From the NCBI RefSeq assembly GCF_001277195.1, contig NZ_CP012268.1, positions 2,170,001-2,234,000 on the forward strand: DNA of 64,000 nt. The letters run 5' to 3'. This DNA is from Cronobacter muytjensii ATCC 51329. Lineage in GTDB: Bacteria; Pseudomonadota; Gammaproteobacteria; Enterobacterales; Enterobacteriaceae. The position numbers were made by a program, and so were the translations under genes. Shown piece by piece: positions 31,016 to 42,355 of the stretch. The notes below the pieces were generated by a model. The model had not been told where the DNA came from and made no database searches. It was given only the letters and a program-made list of their open reading frames with translations. Position 1 is the stretch's first letter. The number at the start of each line of letters is the position of its first letter.

Positions 31016-31822
31016 ATGAAATTCATCTCTTTTAACATCAACGGCCTGCGCGCCCGCCCACATCAGCTGGCTGCGCTGGTGGAACAGCATCAGCCGGACG
31101 TTATCGGCCTGCAGGAAACCAAAGTCCATGACGACATGTTTCCCCTCGAAGAGGTGGCGAAACTGGGCTACAACGTGTTCTATCACGGCCAGAAGGGCCA
31201 TTACGGCGTGGCCCTGCTGACTAAAGCCACGCCGGTGTCCGTGCGTCGCGGTTTTCCGGGTGACGGCGAAGAGGCGCAGCGGCGCATTATCATGGCGGAA
31301 ATCCCGTCCGCTATTGGCGATATTACCGTCATCAATGGCTATTTCCCGCAGGGCGAAAGCCGCGATCACGAGGTGAAATTCCCGGCTAAAGCGAAGTTTT
31401 ATCAGGACCTGCAACATTACCTGGACACGGCGCTGAAGAACGACAACCCGGTGCTTATCATGGGCGATATGAATATCAGCCCGACCGATCTGGATATCGG
31501 CATCGGCGAAGAGAGCCGCAAGCGCTGGCTGCGCACCGGCAAATGCTCCTTCCTGCCGGAAGAGCGCGAGTGGATGGGCCGCCTGCTGGACTGGGGGCTG
31601 ACCGATACGTTCCGTCACGCTAACCCGGAAACCCACGACCGCTACTCGTGGTTCGACTACCGCTCAAAAGGGTTTGACGAGAACCGCGGCCTGCGCATCG
31701 ATCTGCTGCTGGCCAGCGCCCCGCTGATGGCGCGCCTCGTCGAGACCGGCATCGATTACGAGATCCGCGCGATGGAAAAACCCTCCGACCACGCGCCCGT
31801 CTGGGCGACGTTCTCGCTGTGA
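31016..31822 (+). CDS. xthA: exodeoxyribonuclease III
   Basis: Major AP endonuclease and 3'-5' exonuclease of base-excision repair; clears 3' blocks after oxidative damage. The 268 residues have Glu34 (GLQETKV), the [12 protein letters not shown] segment (metal and substrate binding) and the C-terminal catalytic His in SDHAPVW. The ATG at 31016 gives the E. coli length; upstream GTG and TTG codons are ignored. Divergent from astC across 440 bases. In E. coli the gene is RpoS-dependent. Confidence 0.97.
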   Translation: MKFISFNINGLRARPHQLAALVEQHQPDVIGLQETKVHDDMFPLEEVAKLGYNVFYHGQKGHYGVALLTKATPVSVRRGFPGDGEEAQRRIIMAEIPSAIGDITVINGYFPQGESRDHEVKFPAKAKFYQDLQHYLDTALKNDNPVLIMGDMNISPTDLDIGIGEESRKRWLRTGKCSFLPEEREWMGRLLDWGLTDTFRHANPETHDRYSWFDYRSKGFDENRGLRIDLLLASAPLMARLVETGIDYEIRAMEKPSDHAPVWATFSL

Positions 31823-31867
31823 TTCTTACGGCGCCTTCTGCAAGGGGCGCCCTTTCAGGCATTGACC

Positions 31868-32281
31868 ATGCAAATCATTGACGTTGTGGCGGCGATTATT
31901 GTGCGCGAGGGCCGTCTGCTGCTGGCGCAGCGCCCGGCAACAGGCGATCAGCCGGGCCTGTGGGAATTCCCCGGCGGCAAAGTGGAGCCCGGCGAAAGCC
32001 AGCCTGCGGCGCTGGCGCGCGAGCTTTCAGAAGAGCTGGCGATTGAGGCGCGCATCGGCGCGTATGTGGCAATCCACACGCGTGAGGTGTCAGGACGGGT
32101 TATCCGGCTGCATGCATGGCGGGTGGAAGATTTCGATGGCGAACCGCAGGCGCTGTGTCATAGCGCGCTGGTGTGGTGTGAACCGCGCGAGGCGTTCGGC
32201 TATGCGCTCGCCCCGGCGGATATTCCTCTGCTGGAAGCGTTTATGTCCGGACGCGACGCCACACCAGCGGATTCGTACTGA
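31868..32281 (+). CDS. nudG: CTP / oxidised pyrimidine nucleotide pyrophosphatase NudG
   Basis: A Nudix hydrolase that cleaves CTP, dCTP, 5-methyl-dCTP, 5-hydroxy-CTP and related nucleotides. The Nudix box is GGKVEPGESQPAALARELSEEL followed by AI, matching the signature except that the final Gly is Ala. Close E. coli similarity continues through REVSGRVIRLHAWRV and LAPADIPLLEAFM. The ATG at 31868 is preferred to a TTG two codons earlier. It follows xthA after 45 bases and overlaps ynjH convergently by 41 bases. Confidence 0.93.
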   Translation: MQIIDVVAAIIVREGRLLLAQRPATGDQPGLWEFPGGKVEPGESQPAALARELSEELAIEARIGAYVAIHTREVSGRVIRLHAWRVEDFDGEPQALCHSALVWCEPREAFGYALAPADIPLLEAFMSGRDATPADSY

Positions 32282-32519
32282 GGGTTTTCTCGTCGCGCTG
32301 GCACTGCAACAGCACGCCATCGGCTTTGATCACCGCCCCTTCCGAGTAGTTCTGATCCTGATAGACGCAGCACTGAATGCACTGCTGCGGACGCTGGCCG
32401 CCGGTGCTGAAAACCTCTTCCGGCACGTTGACCTGCACATCCGGGCGCAGCCTGTCGGCACCCGCCGGCAGCGTCGCAAGCAGCGCCAGCGCCGCTAATA
32501 AGCTCTGTTTCACTGACAC
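32241..32519 (-). CDS. ynjH: DUF1496 secreted protein YnjH
   Basis: A 92-residue exported protein of unknown function. A signal peptide ends near PAGA. The mature domain matches E. coli YnjH: RPDVQVNVPEEVFSTGGQ, CIQCCVYQDQNYSEGAVIKA and LSTNPLVWRRV, with a conserved cysteine cluster. The start is a GTG; a second GTG two codons later (VKQSLL) has a better-spaced AGGG. Its 3' end overlaps nudG by 41 bases. Confidence 0.92.
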   Translation of the reverse strand: MSVKQSLLAALALLATLPAGADRLRPDVQVNVPEEVFSTGGQRPQQCIQCCVYQDQNYSEGAVIKADGVLLQCQRDEKTLSTNPLVWRRVRT

Positions 32520-32642
32520 CCTGTATCCCCTCTTGTTGCGTGATGACGCCGCAGCGCGACATCTGCTTTCACTATAGCGCGTCGCGCTTTCCCTGAAAGA
32601 GTATCGGCCAGGCGGGCATAAGGTTTATGGCGCGCGTCAGGT

Positions 32643-34589
32643 TTACTCCGCAGCAGGCTGCGCGCCGCCACGTTTACGGAACGCGGGCTTTTTGCCGCCC
32701 TTGCCCCCGCGCCCTTTTTGCGCCTTCTGCGGCGCCACCAGCCCGCGGAACTGGCGCACCGGCGCGCTGCGCGCCTGGTCAATCAGCGTATAGAGCGTGT
32801 GCACCAGCGGCTGCATGAAATCCTGATAACGACACTGTTTCTCGCTGATTTGCGTCAGCGTTGATTCCCACTGCGCGGTCATGTCGGGGCGTGCAGCGAG
32901 TTCCGGCAGCGCGTGGATCAGCGCTTTCCCGGCAGGCGTCGAGTGAATATAGCGCCCCTGCTTTTCCAGAAAACCGCGCCTGAACAGCAGCTCGATAATA
33001 CCTGCGCGGGTGGCTTCGGTGCCGAGCCCGTCAGTGGCGCGCAGGATTTTTTTCAGATCTTTATCCTGCACGAACCGCGCGATACCGGTCATGGCCGACA
33101 GCAGCGTGGCATCGGTGAAGTGGCGCGGCGGCTGGGTCTGACGCTCGACAACGTCGCCGCGCTCGCACAGCAGTTCATCGCCCTTCGCGACGACCGGCAG
33201 CGGCGTGCCGTCATTCTCCTCGTCGCGCTCTTTGGCACCGAGCAGCGTACGCCAGCCCGCGTCCGCCAGAAAGCGCGCTTTGGCGATGAATTTGCCGCCT
33301 GCGATATCAAGCTCGATAACACATTTACGAAACTGCGCGTCCTGACAGAACTGCATCAGATACTGGCGCGCGATAAGCCCGTAGATTTTCGCCTCGCCGT
33401 CAGAGAGCGACACCGGCGCGCTGCGCGCGGTCGGAATAATGGCGTGGTGGGCATCGACTTTTTTATCGTCCCAGCAGCGGTTGCGGCGCGCCGGGTCGAC
33501 CGCCGGTTGCGGCAGCAGATCCGGCGCGTGCACGCCTATCGCTTTGAGCACCGCGTGGCGGCCCGCGAAGTGTTCTTCCGGCAGGTAGCGGCAGTCGGAA
33601 CGCGGATAGGTGATGAGCTTGTGGGTTTCGTAGAGCTTCTGGCAGATATCAAGCACCGTCTGGGCGCTTAAGTTAAAGCGCTTTGAAGCCTCGATTTGTA
33701 GTGTGGAGAGCGAGAACGGCAGCGGCGCGGCCTCGCTTTCACGCTTGTCGTTATAGCTGGTGACAAGCGCGGGCTGGCCATCGATACGCCTGACGACATG
33801 CTCCGCCAGCGCGCGGTTCAGCAGCCGCCCCTCTTCATCCTGATACGGCTCGCAGGCCTCGCTTGGCTGCCAGAGCGCGGTAAAGCGCTCATCCGCGGGC
33901 GTGACGATATGCGCTTTGACGTCGAAATAATCTTTGGCGACGAAGTTTTCAATCTCTTCATCACGCCGCACCACCAGGCCGAGCACCGGCGTCTGAACGC
34001 GGCCCACCGAGAGCACGCCCTGGTAGCCCGCGTTTTGCCCGAGCAGCGTATAAGCACGCGTCATGTTGATGCCGTAAAGCCAGTCGGCGCGGGCGCGGGC
34101 GAGCGCCGAGGTGCTGAGCGGCACAAATTCCCGGTTCTCGCGCAGTTTTTCAATGGCGCGCTCCACCGCCTGCGGGTTGAGATCGTTAATCAGGCAGCGG
34201 CGTACCTGCTGGCGCTTTTCGGCGGGCAGTTGCAGATAGTCGAGGACTTCGTCCACCAGCAGTTGCCCTTCGCGGTCCGGGTCGCCTGCGTGGACGATTT
34301 CCTGCGCCTCGCCAAGCAGCTTTTTAATGACGTTCAGCTGCTTTGCCACCGACGGCTTCGGCTGAAGCTGCCATTTTTCCGGTACGATGGGCAGGTCGGC
34401 GAGATTCCAGCGGCCATAGCGGCTGTCATAGGCGTCCGGCTGCGCCTGCTCCAGCAGGTGGCCAACGCACCAGGTCACGACCTGGCCATTTCCGCATTCG
34501 ATAAACCCGTCGCCGCGACGATGCGGCTTCGGCAACACGTCGGCGATGGCGCGCCCCAGGCTGGGCTTTTCGGCAATAAACAACCGCAT
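32643..34589 (-). CDS. topB: DNA topoisomerase III
   Basis: Type IA topoisomerase that decatenates replication and recombination intermediates. The 648 residues have the TOPRIM motif (AEKPS at 6-10, AGDPDREGQ at 101-109), catalytic Tyr328 ([12 protein letters not shown]) and a basic C-terminal tail ([18 protein letters not shown]). It starts three bases after the selD stop, so ydjA-selD-topB probably form one transcript, as in E. coli. The gdhA and ynjI genes that lie nearby in E. coli are absent. Confidence 0.98.
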   Translation of the reverse strand: MRLFIAEKPSLGRAIADVLPKPHRRGDGFIECGNGQVVTWCVGHLLEQAQPDAYDSRYGRWNLADLPIVPEKWQLQPKPSVAKQLNVIKKLLGEAQEIVHAGDPDREGQLLVDEVLDYLQLPAEKRQQVRRCLINDLNPQAVERAIEKLRENREFVPLSTSALARARADWLYGINMTRAYTLLGQNAGYQGVLSVGRVQTPVLGLVVRRDEEIENFVAKDYFDVKAHIVTPADERFTALWQPSEACEPYQDEEGRLLNRALAEHVVRRIDGQPALVTSYNDKRESEAAPLPFSLSTLQIEASKRFNLSAQTVLDICQKLYETHKLITYPRSDCRYLPEEHFAGRHAVLKAIGVHAPDLLPQPAVDPARRNRCWDDKKVDAHHAIIPTARSAPVSLSDGEAKIYGLIARQYLMQFCQDAQFRKCVIELDIAGGKFIAKARFLADAGWRTLLGAKERDEENDGTPLPVVAKGDELLCERGDVVERQTQPPRHFTDATLLSAMTGIARFVQDKDLKKILRATDGLGTEATRAGIIELLFRRGFLEKQGRYIHSTPAGKALIHALPELAARPDMTAQWESTLTQISEKQCRYQDFMQPLVHTLYTLIDQARSAPVRQFRGLVAPQKAQKGRGGKGGKKPAFRKRGGAQPAAE

Positions 34590-34592
34590 CGA

Positions 34593-35636
34593 TCAGCGAA
34601 TCTCCACCATCGGACGGCCGCCGCGCGCGGTTCTCAGCTCGCCAATCGCGCTGAGCGTGATGCCATGCTCTGCCGCCACGGCCTCCACCTGCGCCTGCGC
34701 CGCCGGGTCGACCGCCAGCAGCAGGCCGCCGGAGGTTTGCGGATCGCACAGCAGGCTGCGCCAGGCGTCCGGCATGTCGCCCATCAGGTGACCGTAGCTC
34801 GCAAAGTTGCGGCTGGTGCCGCCTGGCACCGTGCCCTGAGCGATGTACTCTTCCACGCCCGGCAGCTTCGGCACGGCCTCATACCAGAGCTCCGCCTGCA
34901 GGCCCGCGCCCTGACACACTTCGCTGAGGTGGCCCAGCAGCCCGAAGCCGGTAACGTCAGTCATCGCCCGCACGCCGTCAATCTGCGCGAAATCAGCACC
35001 CGCTTTATTCATGGTACACATCACTTCCGTGGCGAGCCCCTGATGCTCCGGGCGCAGCAGCGATTTCTTCTCAGCCGTAGTGAGCACGCCGATACCCAGC
35101 GGTTTGGTAAGAAAAAGCTTGCAACCCGCCTCGGCGGTGCTGTTTTTCTTCACGCGCGCGGTCGGCACGACGCCTGTGACTGCAAGGCCGAAAATCGGCT
35201 CCGGGGCGTCGATAGAGTGACCGCCCGCGAGCGCGATGCCCGCCTGCTGGCAGGCGAAACGCCCGCCTTCCACCACCTCGCGCGCGATCTCCGGCGCCAG
35301 CGTGTTGACCGGCCAGCCGAGTATCGCAATAGCCATAACCGGTTTGCCGCCCATCGCGTAGATATCGCTGATGGCATTGGTCGCAGCGATGCGGCCAAAA
35401 TCAAAGGGGTTGTCCACGACAGGCATGAAGAAGTCCGTGGTGCTGATAACGCTCGTGCCGTTGCCCAGGTCATACACCGCCGCGTCGTCGCGGGTTTCAT
35501 TGCCGACAAGCAAGTTGGGGTCGATAAACTTCGCCTGATCGCTGTGCAGGATAGTTTCCAGCACTTTCGGGGAAATTTTACAACCGCAACCTGCTCCGTG
35601 GCTGTACTGGGTCAGACGAATCGCTTGCTCACTCAT
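34593..35636 (-). CDS. selD: selenide, water dikinase
   Basis: Makes selenophosphate from selenide and ATP for selenocysteine tRNA and selenouridine. The 347 residues carry the active-site Cys17 and Lys20 in GAGCGCKI (some bacteria have Sec at 17; here it is Cys), the [20 protein letters not shown] metal/ATP segment and [27 protein letters not shown] precedes the ATG. It is followed directly by topB. Confidence 0.98.
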   Translation of the reverse strand: MSEQAIRLTQYSHGAGCGCKISPKVLETILHSDQAKFIDPNLLVGNETRDDAAVYDLGNGTSVISTTDFFMPVVDNPFDFGRIAATNAISDIYAMGGKPVMAIAILGWPVNTLAPEIAREVVEGGRFACQQAGIALAGGHSIDAPEPIFGLAVTGVVPTARVKKNSTAEAGCKLFLTKPLGIGVLTTAEKKSLLRPEHQGLATEVMCTMNKAGADFAQIDGVRAMTDVTGFGLLGHLSEVCQGAGLQAELWYEAVPKLPGVEEYIAQGTVPGGTSRNFASYGHLMGDMPDAWRSLLCDPQTSGGLLLAVDPAAQAQVEAVAAEHGITLSAIGELRTARGGRPMVEIR

Positions 35637-35787
35637 GGACCGCTCCTTGTTTGGTCAGAATCAGGTGATCGTTATCATTCGATAAATAAAGCGCGCTTAT
35701 GGTAGCGCCTGAAAGACGGGGTGGTAAGTATGGCTGTCTGAATTGCGCCGCTTTTGCTCACAATCCAGACAGTTTTGCGCGCGGGCT

Positions 35788-36339
35788 TCAGAAATAACGC
35801 ACGAAGGGGGCGGTGTCGGGCAGGTTAATGGTGGTGGACGCTTTCAGTTGCGGCGTGCCGAGGTAGAGGAAACCGACGATTTGATCCTGCTCGCGGCAGT
35901 CGAACGCCTCGCGCACCAGTGGGTTGTCGGTGAACGGGCCGCTGCGCCAGATGCCGTTAAAGCCCTGGGCGAGCGCCGCCATCTGCATCGCCATGACGGC
36001 GCAACCGGCGCTGACCACCTGCTCCCAGCGCGGCACTTTGTGGTGCTCCTCGCAGTGGGCGACGACGGTGATAATGAGAGGCGCGCGAAACGGCGCGTTG
36101 CGCGCTTTGTCAATGGCCTTTTCATCCTGACCGTCGGCGGTGGCGGCGTTTTCCAGCAATGCGCTGAAGCGCTCGCGCCCTTCCCCTTCGATGATAAAGA
36201 AGCGCCACGGCTGCAACGTGCCGTGATCCGGCGCGCGCAGGCCCGCGCGCAGAATGTTTTCCAGCGCGTCGCCCGTCGGCGCCGGCTCGGCGAGACGTGA
36301 GGCGCTGCGGCGGTTGACCAGCATATCTATTGCATCCAT
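35788..36339 (-). CDS. ydjA: nitroreductase-family flavoprotein YdjA
   Basis: A 183-residue FMN-dependent oxidoreductase of the minimal nitroreductase type with no settled physiological substrate. Conserved elements are the FMN-phosphate site [45 protein letters not shown] and the C-terminal LYLGTPQ. The start [14 protein letters not shown], with AGGAGAGTTG upstream, replaces one ten codons earlier and gives the E. coli length. It is divergent from sppA. Confidence 0.95.
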   Translation of the reverse strand: MDAIDMLVNRRSASRLAEPAPTGDALENILRAGLRAPDHGTLQPWRFFIIEGEGRERFSALLENAATADGQDEKAIDKARNAPFRAPLIITVVAHCEEHHKVPRWEQVVSAGCAVMAMQMAALAQGFNGIWRSGPFTDNPLVREAFDCREQDQIVGFLYLGTPQLKASTTINLPDTAPFVRYF

Positions 36340-36513
36340 CTCAACTCTCCTGTGATGATTTTTAATCATAAAATTAACACAGCGGTATGTTTTGTTACAC
36401 CCTGCCGGCGTTTCCTGCTGACAAGGCCGCGCGGGGTATTTACACTTTGTCGGCGTCCCGCCTGTAGCGGGAGGTTACGGGGTTCCCCGTTATTCACGGA
36501 TTAGGGAGAGTAA

Positions 36514-38364
36514 ATGCGTACCCTTTGGCGAATTATTGCCGGATTCTTTAAGTGGACCTGGCGCCTGCTCAACTTCATCAGAGAGCTGGTGATGAATCTG
36601 CTGTTTCTCGTGCTGGTGCTGGTGGGCGTCGGCGTCTGGATGCAGTTCAACAGCGGCCCGTCGGAGCCGGGGCGCGGCGCGCTGCTGCTCGATATCAGCG
36701 GCGTGGTAGTGGATAAACCGTCGGTTAATAACAAGCTGGGCGCGCTGGGCCGTCAGCTTTTCGGCGCAAGCTCCGATCGCTTACAGGAAAATTCGCTGTT
36801 TGATATCGTCAACGCGATTCGCCAGGCGAAAGATGACCGCAATATTACCGGCATCGTGCTGGATCTGAAGGATTTCGCGGGTGCCGATCAGCCGTCGATG
36901 CAGTATATCGGTAAGGCGCTGCGCGAATTCCGCGACGCCGGCAAACCGGTGTACGCCATCGGCGAAAGCTACAGCCAGAGCCAGTATTATCTCGCGAGCT
37001 TCGCCAACAAGATTTGGCTCTCGCCGCAGGGCACGGTCGATCTGCACGGTTTCGCCACTAATGGCCTCTACTACAAGTCGCTACTCGACAAGCTGAAAGT
37101 GACCACCCATGTGTTCCGCGTCGGCACCTATAAATCGGCCGTCGAGCCGTTTATCCGCGACGATATGTCGCCGGAAGCCCGCGAGGCGGATAGCCGCTGG
37201 ATTGGCGAGCTGTGGCAAAACTACCTCGGCACGCTCGCGGCTAACCGCCAGGTACCGGCAAGCCAGATCTTCCCTGGCGCGCAGGCGATGATCGCAGGGC
37301 TTGAAGCGGCGGGCGGCGATACGGCGAAGTACGCGCTCGACAATAAGCTGGTGGATGAGCTGGCAAGCAGCGCCGCTATCGACAAAGCGCTGGTGAAACA
37401 GTTCGGCTGGAGCGACAAGGATAAAGATTTCCGCGGCGTCAGCATTTACGACTACCCGGTGAATAAGCCGTCCGGGGAGGGCGAGAGCATCGCCGTGGTG
37501 TTCGCGAACGGCGCTATCATGGATGGCGAAGAGACGCCGGGGAACGTCGGCGGCGACACAACCGCCGCGCAGATCCGCGACGCACGTCTTGATCCGAAAG
37601 TGAAAGCCATTGTGCTGCGGGTGAACAGCCCTGGCGGCAGCGTGACCGCTTCTGAAACCATCCGTCAGGAGCTGGCGGCAGCCAAAGAAGCCGGTAAACC
37701 GGTTGTGGTTTCGATGGGCGGGATGGCGGCCTCGGGCGGCTACTGGATCTCCACGCCTGCAAGCTACATCGTGGCGAACCCAAGCACACTTACCGGCTCC
37801 ATCGGCATCTTTGGTGTTATCAACACCATGGAAAACAGCCTGGACGCGATAGGCGTACATACGGACGGCGTGGCGACCTCGCCGCTCGCGGATGTCGCCG
37901 TGACCAAAGCGCTGCCGCCGGAAGTGCAGAAGCTGATGCAGATAACCATCGAGAATGGCTATCAGCGCTTTATCGGCCTGGTGGCGCAGTCGCGTAACAA
38001 GACCCCGCAACAGATTGACCAGATTGCTCAGGGCCACGTCTGGACGGGCGAAGACGCGAAGCAAAACGGCCTGGTGGACAGCCTTGGCGACTTTGACGAC
38101 GCGGTGAAAAAAGCCGCAGAGCTTGCGAAGCTGAAAACCTGGCACCTTGATTTTTATCAGGATGAGCCTGGCTTTATGGATATGGTGCTGGCGAACCTGA
38201 CCGGCTCGGTGCACGCGATGCTGCCGCAGGCGTTACAGGCGTGGCTCCCTGCGCCGGTGGCAGACGCGGCGCTGGCGGCGAAAAAAGAAGGTGACAAGCT
38301 GGCCGCCTTTAACGATCCGCAAAACCGTTACGCCTTCTGCCTCACCTGCGGCGACGTGCGCTAA
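36514..38364 (+). CDS. sppA: signal peptide peptidase SppA (protease IV)
   Basis: Inner-membrane serine/lysine-dyad protease that degrades cleaved signal peptides. The 616 residues have an N-terminal membrane anchor ([15 protein letters not shown], residues 29-43) and tandem alpha/beta domains. The general base Lys207 is in [11 protein letters not shown] in the first domain and nucleophile Ser407 in [10 protein letters not shown] in the second, equivalent to Lys209/Ser409 of E. coli. GGGAGAG precedes the ATG. Confidence 0.98.
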   Translation: MRTLWRIIAGFFKWTWRLLNFIRELVMNLLFLVLVLVGVGVWMQFNSGPSEPGRGALLLDISGVVVDKPSVNNKLGALGRQLFGASSDRLQENSLFDIVNAIRQAKDDRNITGIVLDLKDFAGADQPSMQYIGKALREFRDAGKPVYAIGESYSQSQYYLASFANKIWLSPQGTVDLHGFATNGLYYKSLLDKLKVTTHVFRVGTYKSAVEPFIRDDMSPEAREADSRWIGELWQNYLGTLAANRQVPASQIFPGAQAMIAGLEAAGGDTAKYALDNKLVDELASSAAIDKALVKQFGWSDKDKDFRGVSIYDYPVNKPSGEGESIAVVFANGAIMDGEETPGNVGGDTTAAQIRDARLDPKVKAIVLRVNSPGGSVTASETIRQELAAAKEAGKPVVVSMGGMAASGGYWISTPASYIVANPSTLTGSIGIFGVINTMENSLDAIGVHTDGVATSPLADVAVTKALPPEVQKLMQITIENGYQRFIGLVAQSRNKTPQQIDQIAQGHVWTGEDAKQNGLVDSLGDFDDAVKKAAELAKLKTWHLDFYQDEPGFMDMVLANLTGSVHAMLPQALQAWLPAPVADAALAAKKEGDKLAAFNDPQNRYAFCLTCGDVR

Positions 38365-38383
38365 CGCGCCTGCGTGTCTCTGT

Positions 38384-38416
38384 CACAGCCCGGCCAATGC
38401 CGGGCTGATTTTTTTC
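38384..38416 (+). terminator. sppA terminator
   Basis: The nine-base stem CAGCCCGGC/GCCGGGCTG with loop CAAT is followed by ATTTTTTT. Confidence 0.9.
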
Positions 38417-38464
38417 CGCCGCACCTCTATACTGCGCGGGTTTATGCACAACGAAAGCTATCCT

Positions 38465-39481
38465 ATGCAAAAGAAATCGATCTACGTTGCCTATACCGGC
38501 GGCACCATCGGTATGCAACGCTCCGAACACGGCTATATCCCGGTTTCCGGTCATCTCCAGCAGCAGCTCGCGCAAATGCCGGAATTCCACCGCCCCGAAA
38601 TGCCGGATTTCACTATCCATGAATATGCGCCCCTGATGGACTCCTCTGATATGACGCCGCAGGACTGGCTACATATCGCTGAGGATATCAAGGCGCATTA
38701 CGATGAGTATGACGGCTTCGTGATCCTGCATGGCACCGACACCATGGCCTTCACCGCGTCGGCGCTTTCTTTTATGCTGGAAAACCTGAGCAAGCCGGTT
38801 ATCGTCACCGGCTCGCAGATCCCGCTGGCGGAGCTGCGTTCTGACGGTCAGATAAACCTGCTGAACTCGCTCTACGTGGCGGCGAACTACCCTGTCAGCG
38901 AAGTGACGCTATTCTTCAATAACCGGCTCTATCGCGGCAACCGCACGACAAAAGCGCACGCTGACGGCTTCGACGCGTTTGCCTCCCCTAACCTGCCGCC
39001 GCTGCTCGAAGCGGGCATTCATATTCGCCGGCTGAATACGCCGCCCGCGCCGCACGGCCACGGCGAGCTGCGCGTCCATCCGATTACGCCGCAGCCTATC
39101 GGCGTGGTGACGATTTATCCGGGCATCTCCGCCGACGTGGTGCGCAACTTCCTGCGCCAGCCGGTGCGGGCGCTTATCCTGCGCTCCTACGGCGTGGGCA
39201 ACGCGCCGCAAAATGGCGAATTCCTTCAGGAGCTTCAGGCGGCGTGCTCGCGTGGGATTGTGGTGGTGAACCTGACGCAGTGTATGTCCGGCAAAGTGAA
39301 TATGGGCGGCTATGCCACGGGCAACGCGCTGGCGCACGCGGGCGTTATCAGCGGGTTCGACATGACCGTCGAGGCGACGCTGACGAAACTGCATTATCTG
39401 TTAAGCCAGGGGCTGGAGCCGCAGGCTATCCGCGACGCGATGATGCGTAACCTGCGCGGCGAACTGACCCCGGACGAATAA
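38465..39481 (+). CDS. ansA: cytoplasmic L-asparaginase I
   Basis: Hydrolyses asparagine to aspartate and ammonia. The 338 residues carry the nucleophile Thr14 in YTGGTIG and the second catalytic site Thr91-Asp92 in ILHGTDTMAFTAS. There is no signal peptide, which separates it from periplasmic AnsB. The start MQKKSIYVAYTGG is the E. coli one; an ATG seven codons upstream (MHNESYPMQ) is possible. It forms a pair with pncA ten bases downstream. Confidence 0.97.
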   Translation: MQKKSIYVAYTGGTIGMQRSEHGYIPVSGHLQQQLAQMPEFHRPEMPDFTIHEYAPLMDSSDMTPQDWLHIAEDIKAHYDEYDGFVILHGTDTMAFTASALSFMLENLSKPVIVTGSQIPLAELRSDGQINLLNSLYVAANYPVSEVTLFFNNRLYRGNRTTKAHADGFDAFASPNLPPLLEAGIHIRRLNTPPAPHGHGELRVHPITPQPIGVVTIYPGISADVVRNFLRQPVRALILRSYGVGNAPQNGEFLQELQAACSRGIVVVNLTQCMSGKVNMGGYATGNALAHAGVISGFDMTVEATLTKLHYLLSQGLEPQAIRDAMMRNLRGELTPDE

Positions 39482-39491
39482 GGAGGTTTTC

Positions 39492-40133
39492 ATGACTTCA
39501 CGCGCTCTGCTGCTGGTGGATCTGCAAAACGATTTTTGCGCCGGCGGCGCGCTGGCGGTCGCGGAAGGCGACAGCACGGTAGACATTGCCAATGCGATGA
39601 TCGAGTGGTGCCAGCCACGCGGCGTGCCGGTGCTGGCAAGCCAGGACTGGCATCCGGCCAGACACGGCAGCTTCGCCTCGGTGCAACATGCCGAGCCGTT
39701 CACGCAAGGCACGCTTGACGGCCTGCCGCAGACCTGGTGGCCCGATCACTGCATTCAGGAGAGCGACGGCGCCGCGCTCCACCCGTTGCTGAATCACAAG
39801 GCTATCGTGCAGCGTTTTTATAAAGGCGAGAATCCGACGATTGACAGCTACAGCGCGTTTTTCGATAACGGGCATCGTCAGAAAACGCCGCTGGATGCAT
39901 GGCTGCGCGAGCACAATGTGAACGAGCTTATCGTGATGGGCCTTGCGACCGACTACTGCGTGAAATATACGGTGCTGGACGCGTTGAGCCTCGGGTATAC
40001 GGTGAACGTCATTACCGACGGCTGTCGCGGCGTTAATCTGACTGCGCAGGCCAGCATGCTGGCGTTTCAGGAGATGGCGGCAAGCGGTGCCACACTGTTC
40101 ACGCTGGACGACTGGCGCGAAACGCAGGCGTAA
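39492..40133 (+). CDS. pncA: nicotinamidase
   Basis: Deamidates nicotinamide to nicotinate for NAD salvage; also the enzyme that activates pyrazinamide. The 213 residues have the triad Asp10 (LVDLQNDF), Lys111 (FYKGEN) and Cys156 (ATDYCVKYT), and metal ligands Asp52, His54 and His86. AAGGAGG lies before the ATG and the gene is coupled to ansA. NAD synthesis also appears in this window as nadE. Confidence 0.97.
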   Translation: MTSRALLLVDLQNDFCAGGALAVAEGDSTVDIANAMIEWCQPRGVPVLASQDWHPARHGSFASVQHAEPFTQGTLDGLPQTWWPDHCIQESDGAALHPLLNHKAIVQRFYKGENPTIDSYSAFFDNGHRQKTPLDAWLREHNVNELIVMGLATDYCVKYTVLDALSLGYTVNVITDGCRGVNLTAQASMLAFQEMAASGATLFTLDDWRETQA

Positions 40134-40152
40134 ACCGTCTGGCTCGCATAAA

Positions 40153-40189
40153 GAAAAAGGCCGCAGGATTATCCGAGGCCTTTTTTTGG
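40153..40189. terminator. pncA / yeaC convergent terminator
   Basis: Arms AAAAAGGCC/GGCCTTTTTTT close a loop with an inner CGCAGGATTATCCG stem. A/T tracts on both sides allow use from either direction. Confidence 0.8.
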
Positions 40190-40206
40190 CTTCAGCACGC
40201 TTCAGC

Positions 40207-40485
40207 TTATTCGGGTTTCAGCGTCGCGATGGGCTGTGAATGAATGCCGAACTCCGCTTTGAGTTGCTGCTTGCTTTTCATCACCAGCTGACCGTCGGTG
40301 CCGATAGTCATGTGCTGCGGATTGGTGTTATGGCGCATCTGCCAGAGCATCACCAGCTGCAGGCTGTTCTCTTTCTGCTCCGGGGTTAACGCCACGCCGT
40401 CCGGCCATTTTCCAAGCTCCACCGCAGTGGCCAGGCGCTCATACACTTCCGGCGTCATGCTGCTAATCAGGTCTTCAAGGTTCAT
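40207..40485 (-). CDS. yeaC: DUF1315 protein YeaC
   Basis: A 92-residue conserved protein of unknown function. The family core is MNLEDLISSMTPEVYERLAT, then LGKWPDGVALTPEQKE and LWQMRHN. It is downstream of msrB by 40 bases on the same strand, the usual msrB-yeaC pair. The start is chosen from the family; longer readings upstream run into msrB in another frame. Confidence 0.93.
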   Translation of the reverse strand: MNLEDLISSMTPEVYERLATAVELGKWPDGVALTPEQKENSLQLVMLWQMRHNTNPQHMTIGTDGQLVMKSKQQLKAEFGIHSQPIATLKPE

Positions 40486-40525
40486 CAGAACACGCTCCAG
40501 TGGAATAATTTGCTGAATCGATTCT

Positions 40526-40939
40526 TCAGCCTTTGATCTGCTCGCCGTTATCGTCATCGGTAAAGCTGAGCGAGGCGGAATTAACGCAATAGCGTTCGCC
40601 GGTCGGCTGCGGGCCGTCAGGGAAAACATGCCCCAGATGCGCGTCACAGTTTCCACAGCGGATTTCGATGCGCTGCATACCGTGTGAGTAGTCATTGAGG
40701 TAACGGATTGAATCTTCACTCACCGGCTCGTAAAAGCTCGGCCAGCCGCAGCCAGAGTCATATTTGGTTTGTGAGTTAAATAGCGGCGCATCGCACACCA
40801 GACAGTGGTAGACGCCATCACGTTTGTTGTGCAGCAGACGCCCGGTATACGGCGGTTCCGTGCCGTGATTCTGGGTGACGTAGAACTGCATTTCCGTCAG
40901 GGTGTTTTTCAAATCGTCCTGGGAGTTTTGATTGGCCAT
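40526..40939 (-). CDS. msrB: peptide-methionine (R)-S-oxide reductase MsrB
   Basis: Repairs the R form of methionine sulfoxide in proteins, using thioredoxin. The 137 residues carry a zinc site of four cysteines (Cys46, Cys49, Cys95, Cys98) and catalytic Cys118 in [23 protein letters not shown]-type leader sequence is read off the opposite strand of the gapA upstream region; the ATG is at 40939. Transcribed divergently from gapA. Confidence 0.97.
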   Translation of the reverse strand: MANQNSQDDLKNTLTEMQFYVTQNHGTEPPYTGRLLHNKRDGVYHCLVCDAPLFNSQTKYDSGCGWPSFYEPVSEDSIRYLNDYSHGMQRIEIRCGNCDAHLGHVFPDGPQPTGERYCVNSASLSFTDDDNGEQIKG

Positions 40940-41057
40940 AAGGTGACATCTCGGGGAGGTTTAAGCAGTTACATTACCTGCAATATTCTAACAAAACATT
41001 AACAGTGACGTGTACACTTTTGGTCTAAACTTAGCACTGAAAATGCAGCGGAGAGGC

Positions 41058-41079
41058 AAACGTGACTCGCGTCACACTT
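41058..41079. promoter_or_regulatory. CRP-like site upstream of gapA
   Basis: CGTGACTCGCGTCACA matches TGTGA-N6-TCACA with one change. CRP control of a gapA promoter is known in E. coli. Confidence 0.55.
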
Positions 41080-41212
41080 TTATTTTCAATGGCCTTTTAA
41101 ATTCCTGGCAGCGTCCCCATATGGACGTAAGCCCAAAAGGAAAATCAGGCAAGTCAGACGCGCAAAGCTTGTCCACAGGATTGATTTGTCGCAATGATTG
41201 ACACGATTCCGC

Positions 41213-41240
41213 TTGACGCTGCGTAAGGTTTTTGTAATTT
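41213..41240 (+). promoter_or_regulatory. sigma-70 promoter of gapA
   Basis: -35 TTGACG, 16-base spacer, -10 TAATTT. It lies 44-71 bases before the gapA start, and the layout recalls the main E. coli gapA promoter. Confidence 0.65.
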
Positions 41241-41271
41241 TACAGCCAACCTTTTATTCACTAACAAATAG

Positions 41272-42279
<1,008 letters not shown>

Positions 42280-42298
42280 GTGAGATGGGTTTTGATCT

Positions 42299-42328
42299 TA
42301 AGGGCGACTTCGGTCGCCCTTTTTATTT
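42299..42328 (+). terminator. gapA terminator
   Basis: The stem AAGGGCGAC/GTCGCCCTT with a TTCG tetraloop is followed by TTTAT. Confidence 0.92.
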
Positions 42329-42355
42329 GGCTTTTAAGACAGAGGATTGCCAGAA

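Noticed and set aside
33798..35705. 635-codon plus-strand open frame
   Set aside because: It is antisense to topB and selD, both of which are complete with active-site residues. It arises from GC-rich third positions.
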